A DNA stretch of 64,000 bases from Nocardia terrae (GTDB lineage Bacteria; Actinomycetota; Actinomycetes; Mycobacteriales; Mycobacteriaceae): NCBI RefSeq assembly GCF_009760405.1, contig NZ_WRPP01000003.1:868001-932000 (forward strand), written 5' to 3'. The stretch's first letter is position 1. Every line of letters starts with the position of its first letter. The notes beneath the pieces are model-generated. The model was not told the origin of the DNA, searched no databases, and was given only the letters and a program-made list of their open reading frames with translations. This document shows, piece after piece, positions 7,707-15,896 of this stretch. Both the position numbers and the translations under genes were made by a program.

Positions 7707-8938
7707 CAGGATGCCTCCTTGGTGGCCGGAACCTCGCCGTGCCCCGAATCGGGCTGCAGGCGTTCCGCGATCACCTCGCGGTAGTGGCGAATGAGCAGGT
7801 CGTTGACCGCCGACCAGGACCGGTCGCGCACGCTGCGCACCGCGGTGGCCGCGGTCTGCTCGCGCAGCGCCGGGTCCTCGACCAGGCGGCGCACCAGCTC
7901 GGTCATGGCCGCGGGGTCGCCGGGCGGGTAGAGGAAGCCGGCGCCGGGACCGACCACGTCGATGGGCCCGCCCGACTTGGGCGCGACCACCGGCACCCCG
8001 GAGGCGAGTGCCTCCTGCGCGGCCTGGCAATAGGTTTCGTGGCGGCCGGTGTGCACGAAGACGTCCAGCGAGGCGTAGACCGCGCCCAGCTCGTCACCGT
8101 GCAGGACACCGAGGAAGTCCGCTTCCGGCAACAGCTTTCGCAGCCGCTTCTCCTCGGGGCCGCCGCCCACGATGATCAGCTTCACGCCGGACAGCGTCCG
8201 CAGATTCGCGAGCAGCTCGAGCTCCTTCTCCGGAGCGAGCCGACCGACATATCCGATGAGCGCTTCACCATTGGGGGCCAAGCGCTTTCGCAACTCCTCC
8301 GAGCGCCGGAAGGGCCCGAACTGCTGCAGGTCGACACCGCGTGGCCAGCGGCCCAGCCCCGGGATGCCCATCAGCTCCAGCTGGCGCAGGCTGGCGGTGG
8401 AGGGCGCGAGGGTGCGGTCCACGCGCAGGTGGATGCGGCGGGTCAGCGCGGTCATGGCGCGGACGCCGCCGGGCAGGTCGTAGCGCAACGCGAAACCCAC
8501 CAGATCGGTCTGATAGATGGCGACGGTCGGCACCCCGAGCTCACCCGCGACCTTGGCGGCCTGATAGCCGAGGGTGGCCGGGGAGGCGATGTGCACGACG
8601 TCGGGCCGGAATTCGCGCATGATCTTGCGCAGCCGGCGGCGGGTCTCGAGGCCGATCCGGAAGTCGCGGTAGAACGGCAGCCGCGCGCCGCGCACCACGT
8701 GGACGCGGAAGCCCGCGTACTTCTCGGGCCCGGTCGGCGCGACCAGCGTGGCCTCGTGGCCCTTGGCGGCCAGGTGATCGAGCACCCGCCTGACGGAGTT
8801 GGTGACGCCGTTGACCTGGGGAAGAAAGGACTCGGCGACGACCAACACCCGCAGCCGGGCGCTGTTCCGGATATAGGGGCTACTCGGTATGCTCGGGTTC
8901 CGCGGCGCGGAATCCCTTGCCTGCTCGCGGATTCGCAT
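7706..8938 (-). CDS. mgtA: GT4 glycosyltransferase, probable GDP-mannose-dependent alpha-mannosyltransferase (MgtA-like)
   Basis: The 410-residue GT-B enzyme has the N-terminal VVAESFLPQVNGVTNSV motif and PFYRDFRIG, and the C-terminal donor site with YVGRLAPEKEL, GGGPEEKRLRKLLP and the ExxxxE motif ETYCQAAQEALASG. This matches mycobacterial MgtA (Rv0557), which mannosylates glucuronic-acid diacylglycerol. The neighbouring uronic-acid-forming dehydrogenase would supply that acid, a suggestive pairing. I use ATG 8938 (GGAGGGG ribosome site 5 nt upstream) rather than the longer frame, which starts in low-complexity sequence. MgtA assignment is from remembered similarity. Confidence 0.83.
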   Translation of the reverse strand: MRIREQARDSAPRNPSIPSSPYIRNSARLRVLVVAESFLPQVNGVTNSVRRVLDHLAAKGHEATLVAPTGPEKYAGFRVHVVRGARLPFYRDFRIGLETRRRLRKIMREFRPDVVHIASPATLGYQAAKVAGELGVPTVAIYQTDLVGFALRYDLPGGVRAMTALTRRIHLRVDRTLAPSTASLRQLELMGIPGLGRWPRGVDLQQFGPFRRSEELRKRLAPNGEALIGYVGRLAPEKELELLANLRTLSGVKLIIVGGGPEEKRLRKLLPEADFLGVLHGDELGAVYASLDVFVHTGRHETYCQAAQEALASGVPVVAPKSGGPIDVVGPGAGFLYPPGDPAAMTELVRRLVEDPALREQTAATAVRSVRDRSWSAVNDLLIRHYREVIAERLQPDSGHGEVPATKEAS

Positions 8939-9075
8939 CGGTCCCCTCCGGTTCGGTGCAGCTCCTGACGCCACGGTAGGAAGCGGCCCGCAACGCAAGA
9001 CCCCCTCCGCGTTGACGGCACGTGAACCGTGCCTGTCGATCAAGTCGGCCAGTTCACCGGAGCTTCGCCGAACGG

Positions 9076-10026
9076 CTAACGGGACTCGAGGTTTACCGGT
9101 TTCCTGAGCTCACCGAGCCGGCTGAGGGTGCGGTAGAGATCGGGAACCCGCTGGATCTCGCCGCCCAGCTCGGCCAGCGGCACCTCGGCGAAGATCGACA
9201 GCTCGAGATCGGCGTCGTAGAGGACGTCGACCAGGTTCACGAACCGCATCACCCATTCCGGAGATACGGCGCTCATGGAAGGCACGTCGCACACCACCCA
9301 CCGGCGGACCTCACGGGTGAGGCGCAGATAGTCGGCCGCCGACACGGGAATGCCGCACAACTCGGCGAAATCGACCGTCAGCTCATCGTTCTCGAGGGCT
9401 CGCGCTCGCAGCCGCCGATGCGCGACGGGCAGCTCGATCGCGCCGACCACTTCGCATGATCCGACGACGTAGTGTCCGGCGGCGAAACCGGTGCGGCGTC
9501 CGCCCAGGGAGCGGTAGTCCATCGGACCGTTCACCGACACCACGTCGAGGTGCTCGAGGATCCGCTCGATGGTCGGCTCGAACATGGCGTGCATGAGCGG
9601 ATTGGGCAACAACCCCTCGGGCGGGTAGTTCGAGGTCACCACGAGGGTGATGTGCCGGGCCCACAGCCGATCCAGCAGCCGCGCGACCAGTCGCGCGTCG
9701 CCGGAATCGTGCACGTGGAATTCGTCGAAGCAGATCAGCTCGGCATCACCCAGCAGCGCGTCGGCCGAGGCGTCGATGTTCCCGTACTCGTTGATGCCCG
9801 CGTTCAGGCGCGCGAAGAATTCGTGGAAGTGATAGCGCCGCTTGCGCTCCGAAGTCACTGCGGCGAAGAAGTCGTTCATCAGCATTGTCTTGCCGCGCCC
9901 CGGACCGCCGTACAGGTACAGCCCGCGCGGTCGCCGCCACTTCTTGCCCACCCGACCGGCGATGGCATCCAGCCGCTCGGCCGCGATCCGCTGGTCCGCG
10001 TCGAGCACGATCTCCCGGGCTTCCAT
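9076..10026 (-). CDS. zapE: AFG1/ZapE-family ATPase
   Basis: The 316-residue P-loop protein has Walker A GGPGRGKT (about 41-48), the family block RRYHFHEFF, Walker B LICFDEFHVHD and sensor NYPPEGL. The family (yeast Afg1, E. coli ZapE) links ATP hydrolysis to membrane protein quality control or Z-ring dynamics. It is transcribed leftward, with 137 bp before mgtA and about 80 bp of shared upstream region with the divergent TetR gene, where paired palindromes lie. Regulation by that TetR is possible because the palindromes also precede zapE. Confidence 0.9.
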   Translation of the reverse strand: MEAREIVLDADQRIAAERLDAIAGRVGKKWRRPRGLYLYGGPGRGKTMLMNDFFAAVTSERKRRYHFHEFFARLNAGINEYGNIDASADALLGDAELICFDEFHVHDSGDARLVARLLDRLWARHITLVVTSNYPPEGLLPNPLMHAMFEPTIERILEHLDVVSVNGPMDYRSLGGRRTGFAAGHYVVGSCEVVGAIELPVAHRRLRARALENDELTVDFAELCGIPVSAADYLRLTREVRRWVVCDVPSMSAVSPEWVMRFVNLVDVLYDADLELSIFAEVPLAELGGEIQRVPDLYRTLSRLGELRKPVNLESR

Positions 10027-10043
10027 GTCAACCCTCCTCCTTC

Positions 10044-10080
10044 CTCTACCGCCGTAGAGCTTCCTCTATAGTTGTAGAGG
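10044..10080. promoter_or_regulatory. Twin palindromes, probable TetR operator, overlapping a -10 element
   Basis: CTCTAC-N4-GTAGAG lies at 10044-10059 and CCTCTATAGTTGTAGAGG at 10063-10080. Their centres are exactly 20 bp apart, so two dimers could bind one helix face. The second site contains TATAGT (10067-10072), a good -10 about 33 bp upstream of the TetR start. This is the classic layout of an autorepressed TetR gene and may also control divergent zapE. Confidence 0.58.
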
Positions 10081-10105
10081 ATTACGAAGCCGCAGAGGAG
10101 CGAAG

Positions 10106-10705
10106 GTGACCACTCCCACAACCGACCGGCGCAGCCTGATCGTGGACAGCGCCATCGATCTCATTGCCGCGCAGGGACTTCGGGCACTGACCCACCGCGC
10201 GCTGGACACCGCGCTGGATCTGCCCGCCGGATCGACGTCCTACTACTTCCGCACCCGGCGGGCACTGCTCGAGGGCATCGTGGAGCGCATCGCGACCCGC
10301 TCCCGCACCGACTTCGCCGACCGGCAGCCCGAAATGGACGAGACCCGCGAGGACCTCGACGTGGACCGGCTCGCGCGCGGCACCGCGACCTGGCTGGATC
10401 GACTACTGGCCCAACGCCGCAACCACCTGATCACCCGGCACGCGCTCATCGTCGAACTGCTCGGCGACGCCGAACTGCACGAGAAGCTCGTGGGCTGCCT
10501 GTTCTCCCACCGGCACGCCACGGCGCTGTTCGAGACGCTCGGCGCGACCGACCCGGCCACGGCCGCCGCCGATTTCATCGCGGTCATCGAGGGTTTGATC
10601 TTCGACCGCTTCGCCGGTGCCCGAACCGGACTGCAGGCGGGCACCGCGGAGAGCGTGCGGCAATTGACGGCCGTACTGGCCGTGCAGTTGAGGGCCGCTA
10701 GTTAG
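10106..10705 (+). CDS. TetR-family transcriptional regulator
   Basis: The 199-residue protein has an N-terminal helix-turn-helix (LIVDSAIDLIAAQGLRALTH, then AGSTSYYFRTRRALLEGI, about residues 8-55). The YYF and the preceding TS are typical of TetR recognition helices of the YbjK/RutR-like branch. The remainder is a helical ligand domain. GTG 10106 follows AGAGGAG, 6 nt upstream. Twin palindromes directly upstream suggest autorepression. The 3' end overlaps the convergent gene by 8 bp. Ligand unknown. Confidence 0.85.
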   Translation: MTTPTTDRRSLIVDSAIDLIAAQGLRALTHRALDTALDLPAGSTSYYFRTRRALLEGIVERIATRSRTDFADRQPEMDETREDLDVDRLARGTATWLDRLLAQRRNHLITRHALIVELLGDAELHEKLVGCLFSHRHATALFETLGATDPATAAADFIAVIEGLIFDRFAGARTGLQAGTAESVRQLTAVLAVQLRAAS

Positions 10706-11015
10706 TGCGGTAGCGGATATCCCAGAATCGCATGTTCGGCCACGGCGGAGTCTTCACCACCGCGAGAGTGCCGAGCGTGGCCGCCACCAAGCCGGTGATG
10801 ACACCGAGGGTCGCGATGCGCGAGGCATCCACCGCCGGCTCCCACTTCACCTCACTGTCGCGGACGACGAAGATGCCCACCGGCCGCGATCCACGCCAGC
10901 CGCTCACCGCCGCGACGGTGATGATGGTGGCCCCGTCGGGCGTCTGATGCGGCGCGCCGTACACCAGCGTGCTCCCCATCGCCGGCAGCTCGTTCAACCG
11001 TTCTCTCAAGGTCAT
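10698..11015 (-). CDS. Small protein with a GerW/YtfJ-like core and a C-terminal membrane segment
   Basis: The 105-residue protein starts at ATG 11015 (AAAGGGG ribosome site). It begins MTLRERLNELPAMGSTLVYG, continues with a beta pattern DGATIITVAAVSGWRG and PVGIFVVRDSEVKWEPAVD, and ends with a hydrophobic helix (about 70-90). The beta pattern resembles the YtfJ/GerW family (PVG.vvv..g.v...P), but similarity is weak and that call is tentative. It converges on the TetR gene with an 8-bp overlap of coding ends. Confidence 0.6.
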   Translation of the reverse strand: MTLRERLNELPAMGSTLVYGAPHQTPDGATIITVAAVSGWRGSRPVGIFVVRDSEVKWEPAVDASRIATLGVITGLVAATLGTLAVVKTPPWPNMRFWDIRYRTN

Positions 11016-11139
11016 TTCGACCCCTTTCCCCACAGATGAATTGCGGCCCAATCTACGCCGCCGTGCGCCTTCCGCGTCGAATCTCGCTCGGCCGCAGCCC
11101 CTCCGGAATAAGTGGACACAATGACCGGTTACCTCGGGA

Positions 11140-12114
11140 ATGATTCCTCCCGAAAAGATCGGCCTGGTCCTCGGCAGCCTGACGCCGCCCGAACAGCTCA
11201 ACGGCATCTCGAGCCTGGCCGAAAGCGTGGGCCTCGGCGAACTCTGGTTCTCCGAGGACTGCTTCTTCACCGGTGGTCTGTCCGGTCTGGCCCAGATGCT
11301 GCTGATGACCGACGAGATACCCGTGGGGCTCGGCCTGGCCAGCATCACAACCCGGCACCCGGCGATACTGGCCATGGAACTCGCCGGTCTGGCCCGCACC
11401 TACCCCGGCCGAGTGCGCGCGGGCATCGGGCTGGGCAATCGCGGCTGGCTCGAACAGATGGGACTGCTTCCGGCCCGGCCACTGACCGCCCTCGAAGAAA
11501 CCGCCGACGTCCTGCGCGAACTACTCGCGGGCGAGCTCGTCGACCGTCGCACCGAGATCCACACCCTGTCCGGCATCCAGCTGAGCTTCCCGCCCGGCAC
11601 GCCGCCGGAACTCTGGATCGGCGCGGTCAACGAGCGCGGACTGCGGGTGGCGGGCGAAAAGGCCGACGGCGTCCTGCTTTCCGTGCTCGCCGGACCCACC
11701 TACATGCGCTGGGTACGTGAGCTGATCCCACGGCACACGCCGGTCACGGCCTTCGTGCTGGTCGCCATCGACGACGACGAGCAGGTCGCCCGCGACGCCG
11801 TGCGCGGCGCGGTCGCGATGTTCCTGCAGGCCGAGTCGGCCTCGGCGCTGGTCGGAAAGTCACCGTACGCCAAGGAGATACGGACCGCGGTGGCCGAACT
11901 CGCGCCCGGCGAGGAACTGCCGGTCGAGGCCGCGTGGATCGACGAATTCGCGGTCGCGGGCACTCCGGACCAGGTCCGCGATGGGCTGCGGACGCTGCTG
12001 GACGCGGGCGCGACCGCACTGGGCACGTGGCTGTTCCCGGCCGATCGGCTCTCGGATCAGCTCCGGCGCCTGGCCGAGGACGTGCTCGATACGGGTGCCT
12101 TCCCCATCGGCTGA
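11140..12114 (+). CDS. LLM-class flavin-dependent oxidoreductase (luciferase-like, probably F420- or FMN-dependent)
   Basis: The 324-residue protein has the bacterial-luciferase TIM-barrel pattern: GLVLGSLTPPEQL at the start, ESVGLGELWFSED, VGLGLASITTRHPAILAMELAGLARTYPGR split over residues 60-90, and RAGIGLGNRG. The C-terminal part has ERGLRVAGEKADGVL and the usual GTPDQVRDGLRTLLDAGA. Many mycobacterial relatives use cofactor F420. The cofactor and substrate cannot be decided here. The ribosome site is poor. It ends at a strong hairpin facing the convergent ltp2 operon. Confidence 0.83.
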   Translation: MIPPEKIGLVLGSLTPPEQLNGISSLAESVGLGELWFSEDCFFTGGLSGLAQMLLMTDEIPVGLGLASITTRHPAILAMELAGLARTYPGRVRAGIGLGNRGWLEQMGLLPARPLTALEETADVLRELLAGELVDRRTEIHTLSGIQLSFPPGTPPELWIGAVNERGLRVAGEKADGVLLSVLAGPTYMRWVRELIPRHTPVTAFVLVAIDDDEQVARDAVRGAVAMFLQAESASALVGKSPYAKEIRTAVAELAPGEELPVEAAWIDEFAVAGTPDQVRDGLRTLLDAGATALGTWLFPADRLSDQLRRLAEDVLDTGAFPIG

Positions 12115-12115
12115 T

Positions 12116-12156
12116 GCGTAGGCACGGACGAGGTCCAGGATCGTCCGGGCCTACGC
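12116..12156. terminator. Hairpin between convergent genes (bidirectional terminator)
   Basis: GCGTAGGC at 12116-12123 pairs with GCCTACGC at 12149-12156, and the inner GGACGA/TCGTCC extends the stem. It sits 1 bp after the oxidoreductase stop and 7 bp before the ltp2 stop on the other strand, so it can serve both. No T run. Confidence 0.65.
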
Positions 12157-12163
12157 GACCCGC

Positions 12164-13339
12164 TCAGTTGGCGGTGAGCACCAGACCCGAGGTGGGCACG
12201 CCGGTACCGGCGGTGACCACGATGTTCTCCAGACCCTGAACCTGATTCACGGAGGTGCCGCGAATCTGGCGGACACCCTCGGCGATGCCGTTCATGCCGT
12301 GGATGTAGGCCTCGCCGAGCTGGCCGCCATGGGTGTTCAGGGGCAGGCGGCCACCGATCTCGATCGCGCCGTCGGCGATGAAATCCTTGGCCTCGCCACG
12401 GCCGCAGAAGCCGAGCTCCTCGAGCTGCATGAGCACGAACGGGGTGAAGTGGTCGTAGAGGATGCCGCCCTGCATGTCCTCCGGGCGAAGACCGGACTGT
12501 GCCCACAGCTGGTCGCCGACCAGGCCCATTTCCGGCAGGCCGGTCATGCCGTCACGGTAGTAGCTGGTCATGACGTACTGGTCCGCGCCCGAACCCTGTG
12601 CGGCGCCGGCGATCAGCGCGGGCTTGTTGGGCAGATCCTTGGCACGCTCGGCCGAGGTGATGACGATGGCCACGCCGCCGTCGGTCTCCTGGCAGCAGTC
12701 CAGCAGGTGCAGCGGCTCCGCGATCCAGCGCGACGCCTGATGCTCCTCGAGGGTGATCGGCTTGCCGTAGAAGTGCGCCGCCGGGTTCACGGCCGCGTGC
12801 TTGCGGTCGGCGACGGCCACGCGGCCGAAATCCTCACTGCGCGCGCCATATACGTGCATGTAGCGCCGCGCCACCATGGCCACCTGCGCGGCCGGGGTGC
12901 CCAGGCCGTGGGTGTAGGAGAACGCGTTGTCCACGCCCGACGAGCTCGGGTTGCCGGTCGCGAGGTGAGTCGCGAACTGCCCGAACCGATTTCCGGAGCG
13001 CTCGTTGAAAGCTCGGTACGCCACAACGACATCCGCGATTCCGGTGGCGACCGCCATGGCGGCGTGCTGCACGGTCGCGGCGGCCGCGCCACCGCCGAAG
13101 GGGATGTTGCTGAAGAACTTCAGGGACGGGATACCGGTGGCGCGCGCGACGGCGGCCTGGGTATTGGTGTCCATGGTGAAGGTCGTCAGACCGTCCACAT
13201 CGGCGGGCGAGAGGCCCGCGTCGGCCAGGGCGGCGGTGACGGCCTCGGCGGCCAGCCGCAGTTCACTGCGGCCGGAGTCCTTCGAGAAGTCGGTCGCGCC
13301 GATGCCGACGATGGCGGCGCTACGGCTCAACCCGCTCAC
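12164..13339 (-). CDS. ltp2: Thiolase-fold retro-aldolase Ltp2 (steroid side-chain removal)
   Basis: The 391-residue thiolase-like protein is the last gene of the sterol operon. In M. tuberculosis (Rv3540c) Ltp2 works with the DUF35 domain of ChsH2 to cleave the 17-hydroxy-3-oxo-pregnene-carboxyl-CoA, giving androstenedione and propionyl-CoA. Sequence marks are the AIVGIGATDFSKDSGRSEL start, TDGGVAIVITSAERA, ILYDHFTPF and LNTHGGQLGEAYIHGMNG. It lacks the classical thiolase Cys nucleophile region, as expected for a lyase. The GTG start overlaps the chsH1 stop (GTGA) with AGGAGG upstream. Confidence 0.92.
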   Translation of the reverse strand: MSGLSRSAAIVGIGATDFSKDSGRSELRLAAEAVTAALADAGLSPADVDGLTTFTMDTNTQAAVARATGIPSLKFFSNIPFGGGAAAATVQHAAMAVATGIADVVVAYRAFNERSGNRFGQFATHLATGNPSSSGVDNAFSYTHGLGTPAAQVAMVARRYMHVYGARSEDFGRVAVADRKHAAVNPAAHFYGKPITLEEHQASRWIAEPLHLLDCCQETDGGVAIVITSAERAKDLPNKPALIAGAAQGSGADQYVMTSYYRDGMTGLPEMGLVGDQLWAQSGLRPEDMQGGILYDHFTPFVLMQLEELGFCGRGEAKDFIADGAIEIGGRLPLNTHGGQLGEAYIHGMNGIAEGVRQIRGTSVNQVQGLENIVVTAGTGVPTSGLVLTAN

Positions 13340-13749
13340 TGTGCCTCCTGCAGGGAGATAACGGCTTTCGCCGTGATGTGATCGCCGAGCGAATCCTTGC
13401 CGACCACGTCGATGGTGATGTCGGCGCCGTCGACGGCCGAGACCGTGCCGGTCAGGGTGAGGGTGTCACCCGCGTACAGCGGCACGCCCAGGCGCAGCGC
13501 GATGGACTTGACGCGAGCGCTCGGCCCGGCCCAATCCGTCACGAACCGCTGCACCAGACCGGTATCGGTGAGGATGTTGACGAAGATGTCCTTGGAGCCG
13601 CGCTCGACCGCCTTGTCGCGGTCGTGGTGCACATCCTGGAAGTCCCTGGTGGCCAGCGCCGTCGAGACGATGAACGTGGTGTCGGCGTGAATCACCAACT
13701 CCGGCAGCGTGGTTCCGACCTCGACGGTCGAGAGTTCGACGGTCGTCAT
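13336..13749 (-). CDS. chsH1: MaoC-like enoyl-CoA hydratase subunit ChsH1
   Basis: The 137-residue single hot-dog protein pairs with ChsH2 to hydrate the three-carbon-side-chain steroid enoyl-CoA (Rv3541c-type). The MaoC active-site segment is RDFQDVHHDRDKA (about 35-47) with the Asp and His used to activate water, followed by GSKDIFVNILTDTG. I chose ATG 13749, which overlaps the chsH2 stop (ATGA), over an upstream ATG five codons earlier. Overlaps on both sides indicate tight coupling and equal stoichiometry. Confidence 0.92.
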   Translation of the reverse strand: MTTVELSTVEVGTTLPELVIHADTTFIVSTALATRDFQDVHHDRDKAVERGSKDIFVNILTDTGLVQRFVTDWAGPSARVKSIALRLGVPLYAGDTLTLTGTVSAVDGADITIDVVGKDSLGDHITAKAVISLQEAQ

Positions 13750-14711
13750 TTCACGGCCTTCCAATAGGGCACGGTGTTGTCATCGTCGAGCTTCAGGAAG
13801 CCCACCTCGACCGGCAGCCCCACCTCGACTTCGGCGGGGTCGACGCCGGTGAGCTCACCGAGCATGCGGACGCCCTCCTCCAGCTCGACCAGGGCGATCA
13901 CGTACGGCAGCTGCCGTCCGGGCACGCGCGGCGCGTGATGCACCACGAAGCTGAAGACCGTGCCCTTGCCCGAGGCCACGACGTAGTCGCTCTGCTCGGT
14001 GTGGTCCTTCCACAGCGCCGGCACCGGCGGGTGCTGCAGCGACCCGTCCGGCCGCTGCTGGATGCGCAGTTCGCCGAGTTTCACACCGTCCCAGAAGAAC
14101 TCGGTGTCCTTGGAGACGGTCGGGCGCACACGCTTGGCCAGATCCTCGGCCGAGACCTCCCCGGACTCCTTGGGAGCGGCCGTCTTTCCGGTGCCGGGCA
14201 CGAACTTCAGCATCCGGAATTTCATCTCGGTGACCAGCTCGTCGCCCACATACCAGTTGGTGAGATAGGTGGTGAACCAGCCGTCGCCGAGCCCGGTCTT
14301 CTTGGGCCCCACGATGTCGCCGACGCTGGTGCGCACCGTCACCTGCTCGCCCAACTCCAGGTAGCGGTGGTAGACCTGCTCGCAGTTGGTGGCCACGACC
14401 GAGGTGAACCCGGCCGCGTCGAACAGCTCGTTGGTGCGGGTCATCGGGTCGTCGTCGGCGCGAATACCGCCCAGCCCCAGCATGGTCCACACCTGCGCCA
14501 TGGCGGGCGGAGCCACGATCCCGGGATGCCCGGCCGCCTTGGCGGCGGCCTCGTCCACATAGATCGGGTTCGCGTCGCCGAGGGCCTCGACCCAGTTGTT
14601 GATCATCGGCTGGTTGATCGGATCCCGGCCCGCGCGCGGCGCGGACTCGCCGTCGGCCTTGATCTTCTCCAGGCCCTCGCGGATCTCCTCCGCCGTGAAA
14701 CTCTTTGTCAC
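13746..14711 (-). CDS. chsH2: MaoC-DUF35 fusion protein ChsH2
   Basis: The 321-residue protein has an N-terminal hot-dog domain (INQPMINNWVEALGDANPIYVD and the A-P-P-A-M segment around 68-72) and a C-terminal DUF35 OB-fold domain (residues about 195-321, with FFWDGVKLGELRIQQ and VVHHAPRVPG). The hot-dog part forms the heteromeric hydratase with ChsH1. In the M. tuberculosis system the DUF35 part binds and activates Ltp2, so one polypeptide links hydration to retro-aldol cleavage. The GTG start at 14711 has GGAG upstream. The next gene is 15 bp away. Confidence 0.93.
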   Translation of the reverse strand: MTKSFTAEEIREGLEKIKADGESAPRAGRDPINQPMINNWVEALGDANPIYVDEAAAKAAGHPGIVAPPAMAQVWTMLGLGGIRADDDPMTRTNELFDAAGFTSVVATNCEQVYHRYLELGEQVTVRTSVGDIVGPKKTGLGDGWFTTYLTNWYVGDELVTEMKFRMLKFVPGTGKTAAPKESGEVSAEDLAKRVRPTVSKDTEFFWDGVKLGELRIQQRPDGSLQHPPVPALWKDHTEQSDYVVASGKGTVFSFVVHHAPRVPGRQLPYVIALVELEEGVRMLGELTGVDPAEVEVGLPVEVGFLKLDDDNTVPYWKAVK

Positions 14712-14726
14712 GCTCGGTATCTCCTG

Positions 14727-15896
14727 TTATCGAGGCACGCGCGGGAGGCGCAGGCCCATCTGGGCGATCAGTTCCCGCATGACCTCGTTGACGCCGCCGC
14801 CGAAGGTCACCACCAGGTTCTGCTTGGTGCGCTTGTCCAGCCACACCAGCAGCTCCGCGGTGGCCGGGTCGGCCGGGTCGCCGAAGCGGCCCACGATCTC
14901 CTCGGCCAGCCGGCCCGCCTCCTGCAGGGCCTCGGTGGAGAACACCTTGGTCGCCGAGGCGTCGGCGATGACATCGCGCGGATCGGCGTCGGCGCGCTCC
15001 ATATTGGAGGCCACCTGCCAGTTCAGCAGCTCGTTCAGCCGCGTCATGGCGTGCAGGCGGCCCAGCGAGCGCCGCACGTCGGCCTCGCCCAGCACGCCCT
15101 GCTGCTGCGCCCACTCGCGCACGGCCTCGTAGAGCTGCTCGATCTTGCCCGACGGTCCCAGGCTCACCCGCTCGTGATTGAGCTGGGTGGTGATCAGCTT
15201 CCAGCCGCCGTTCTCCTCGCCGACCATCATCTCCGCGGGGACGCGGACATTGTCGAAGTAGGTGGCGTTGGTGTGGTGCGCGCCGTCGGCGGTGATGATC
15301 GGGGTCCAGGAGTAGCCCGGATCCTTGGTGTCCACGATCAGGATCGTGATGGCCCGGTGCCGTGCCTCCACCGGACCGGTGCGCACCGCCAGCCAGACGT
15401 AGTCGGCCTCGTGCGCACCGGTGGTGAAGATCTTCTGCCCGTTGACGATCCAGTCGCCGTTGGCGTCGCGCACCGCGGAGGTGCGCAGCGCCGCCAGATC
15501 GGTGCCCGCGTCCGGCTCGGAGTAGCCGATGGCGAAATGCACGTCACCGGTGAGGATTCCGGGCAGGAACTTCCGCTTCTGCTCCTCGGTGCCGTAGGAC
15601 TGCAGGGCCGGGCCGACGGTCAGCAGCGTCACCAGGGGCACGGGCACATCGGCCCGGACCGCCTCGTTGTAGAAGATCTGCTGTTCCAGCGGCCCGAAGC
15701 CCTGCCCGCCGTACTCCTTGGGCCAGCCGACGCCGAGCTTGCCGTCCCGGCCCATCCGCTTGACCACCGCCCGGTAGGCGTCACCGTGGCGGTTCACCTT
15801 CATCTCGGCCTCCTCCTCGGGAGTCACGAGACCGGTGAAGTACGAACGCAATTCGTCGCGCAGCTGCCGCTGTTCCGCGGTCAGTTCGATGAACAT
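14727..15896 (-). CDS. chsE2: Acyl-CoA dehydrogenase subunit ChsE2 (FadE29-type)
   Basis: The 389-residue acyl-CoA dehydrogenase (Rv3543c is 387) contains AIGYSEPDAGTDLAALRTSA for flavin and substrate binding and a DQ-type C-terminal domain. With ChsE1 it forms an alpha2-beta2 FAD enzyme that dehydrogenates the three-carbon steroid side chain CoA ester. ATG 15896 (MFIELTAEQ) is used. The longer frame runs back into chsE1. It overlaps the end of chsE1 by 16 bp, fitting paired subunits. Confidence 0.92.
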   Translation of the reverse strand: MFIELTAEQRQLRDELRSYFTGLVTPEEEAEMKVNRHGDAYRAVVKRMGRDGKLGVGWPKEYGGQGFGPLEQQIFYNEAVRADVPVPLVTLLTVGPALQSYGTEEQKRKFLPGILTGDVHFAIGYSEPDAGTDLAALRTSAVRDANGDWIVNGQKIFTTGAHEADYVWLAVRTGPVEARHRAITILIVDTKDPGYSWTPIITADGAHHTNATYFDNVRVPAEMMVGEENGGWKLITTQLNHERVSLGPSGKIEQLYEAVREWAQQQGVLGEADVRRSLGRLHAMTRLNELLNWQVASNMERADADPRDVIADASATKVFSTEALQEAGRLAEEIVGRFGDPADPATAELLVWLDKRTKQNLVVTFGGGVNEVMRELIAQMGLRLPRVPR

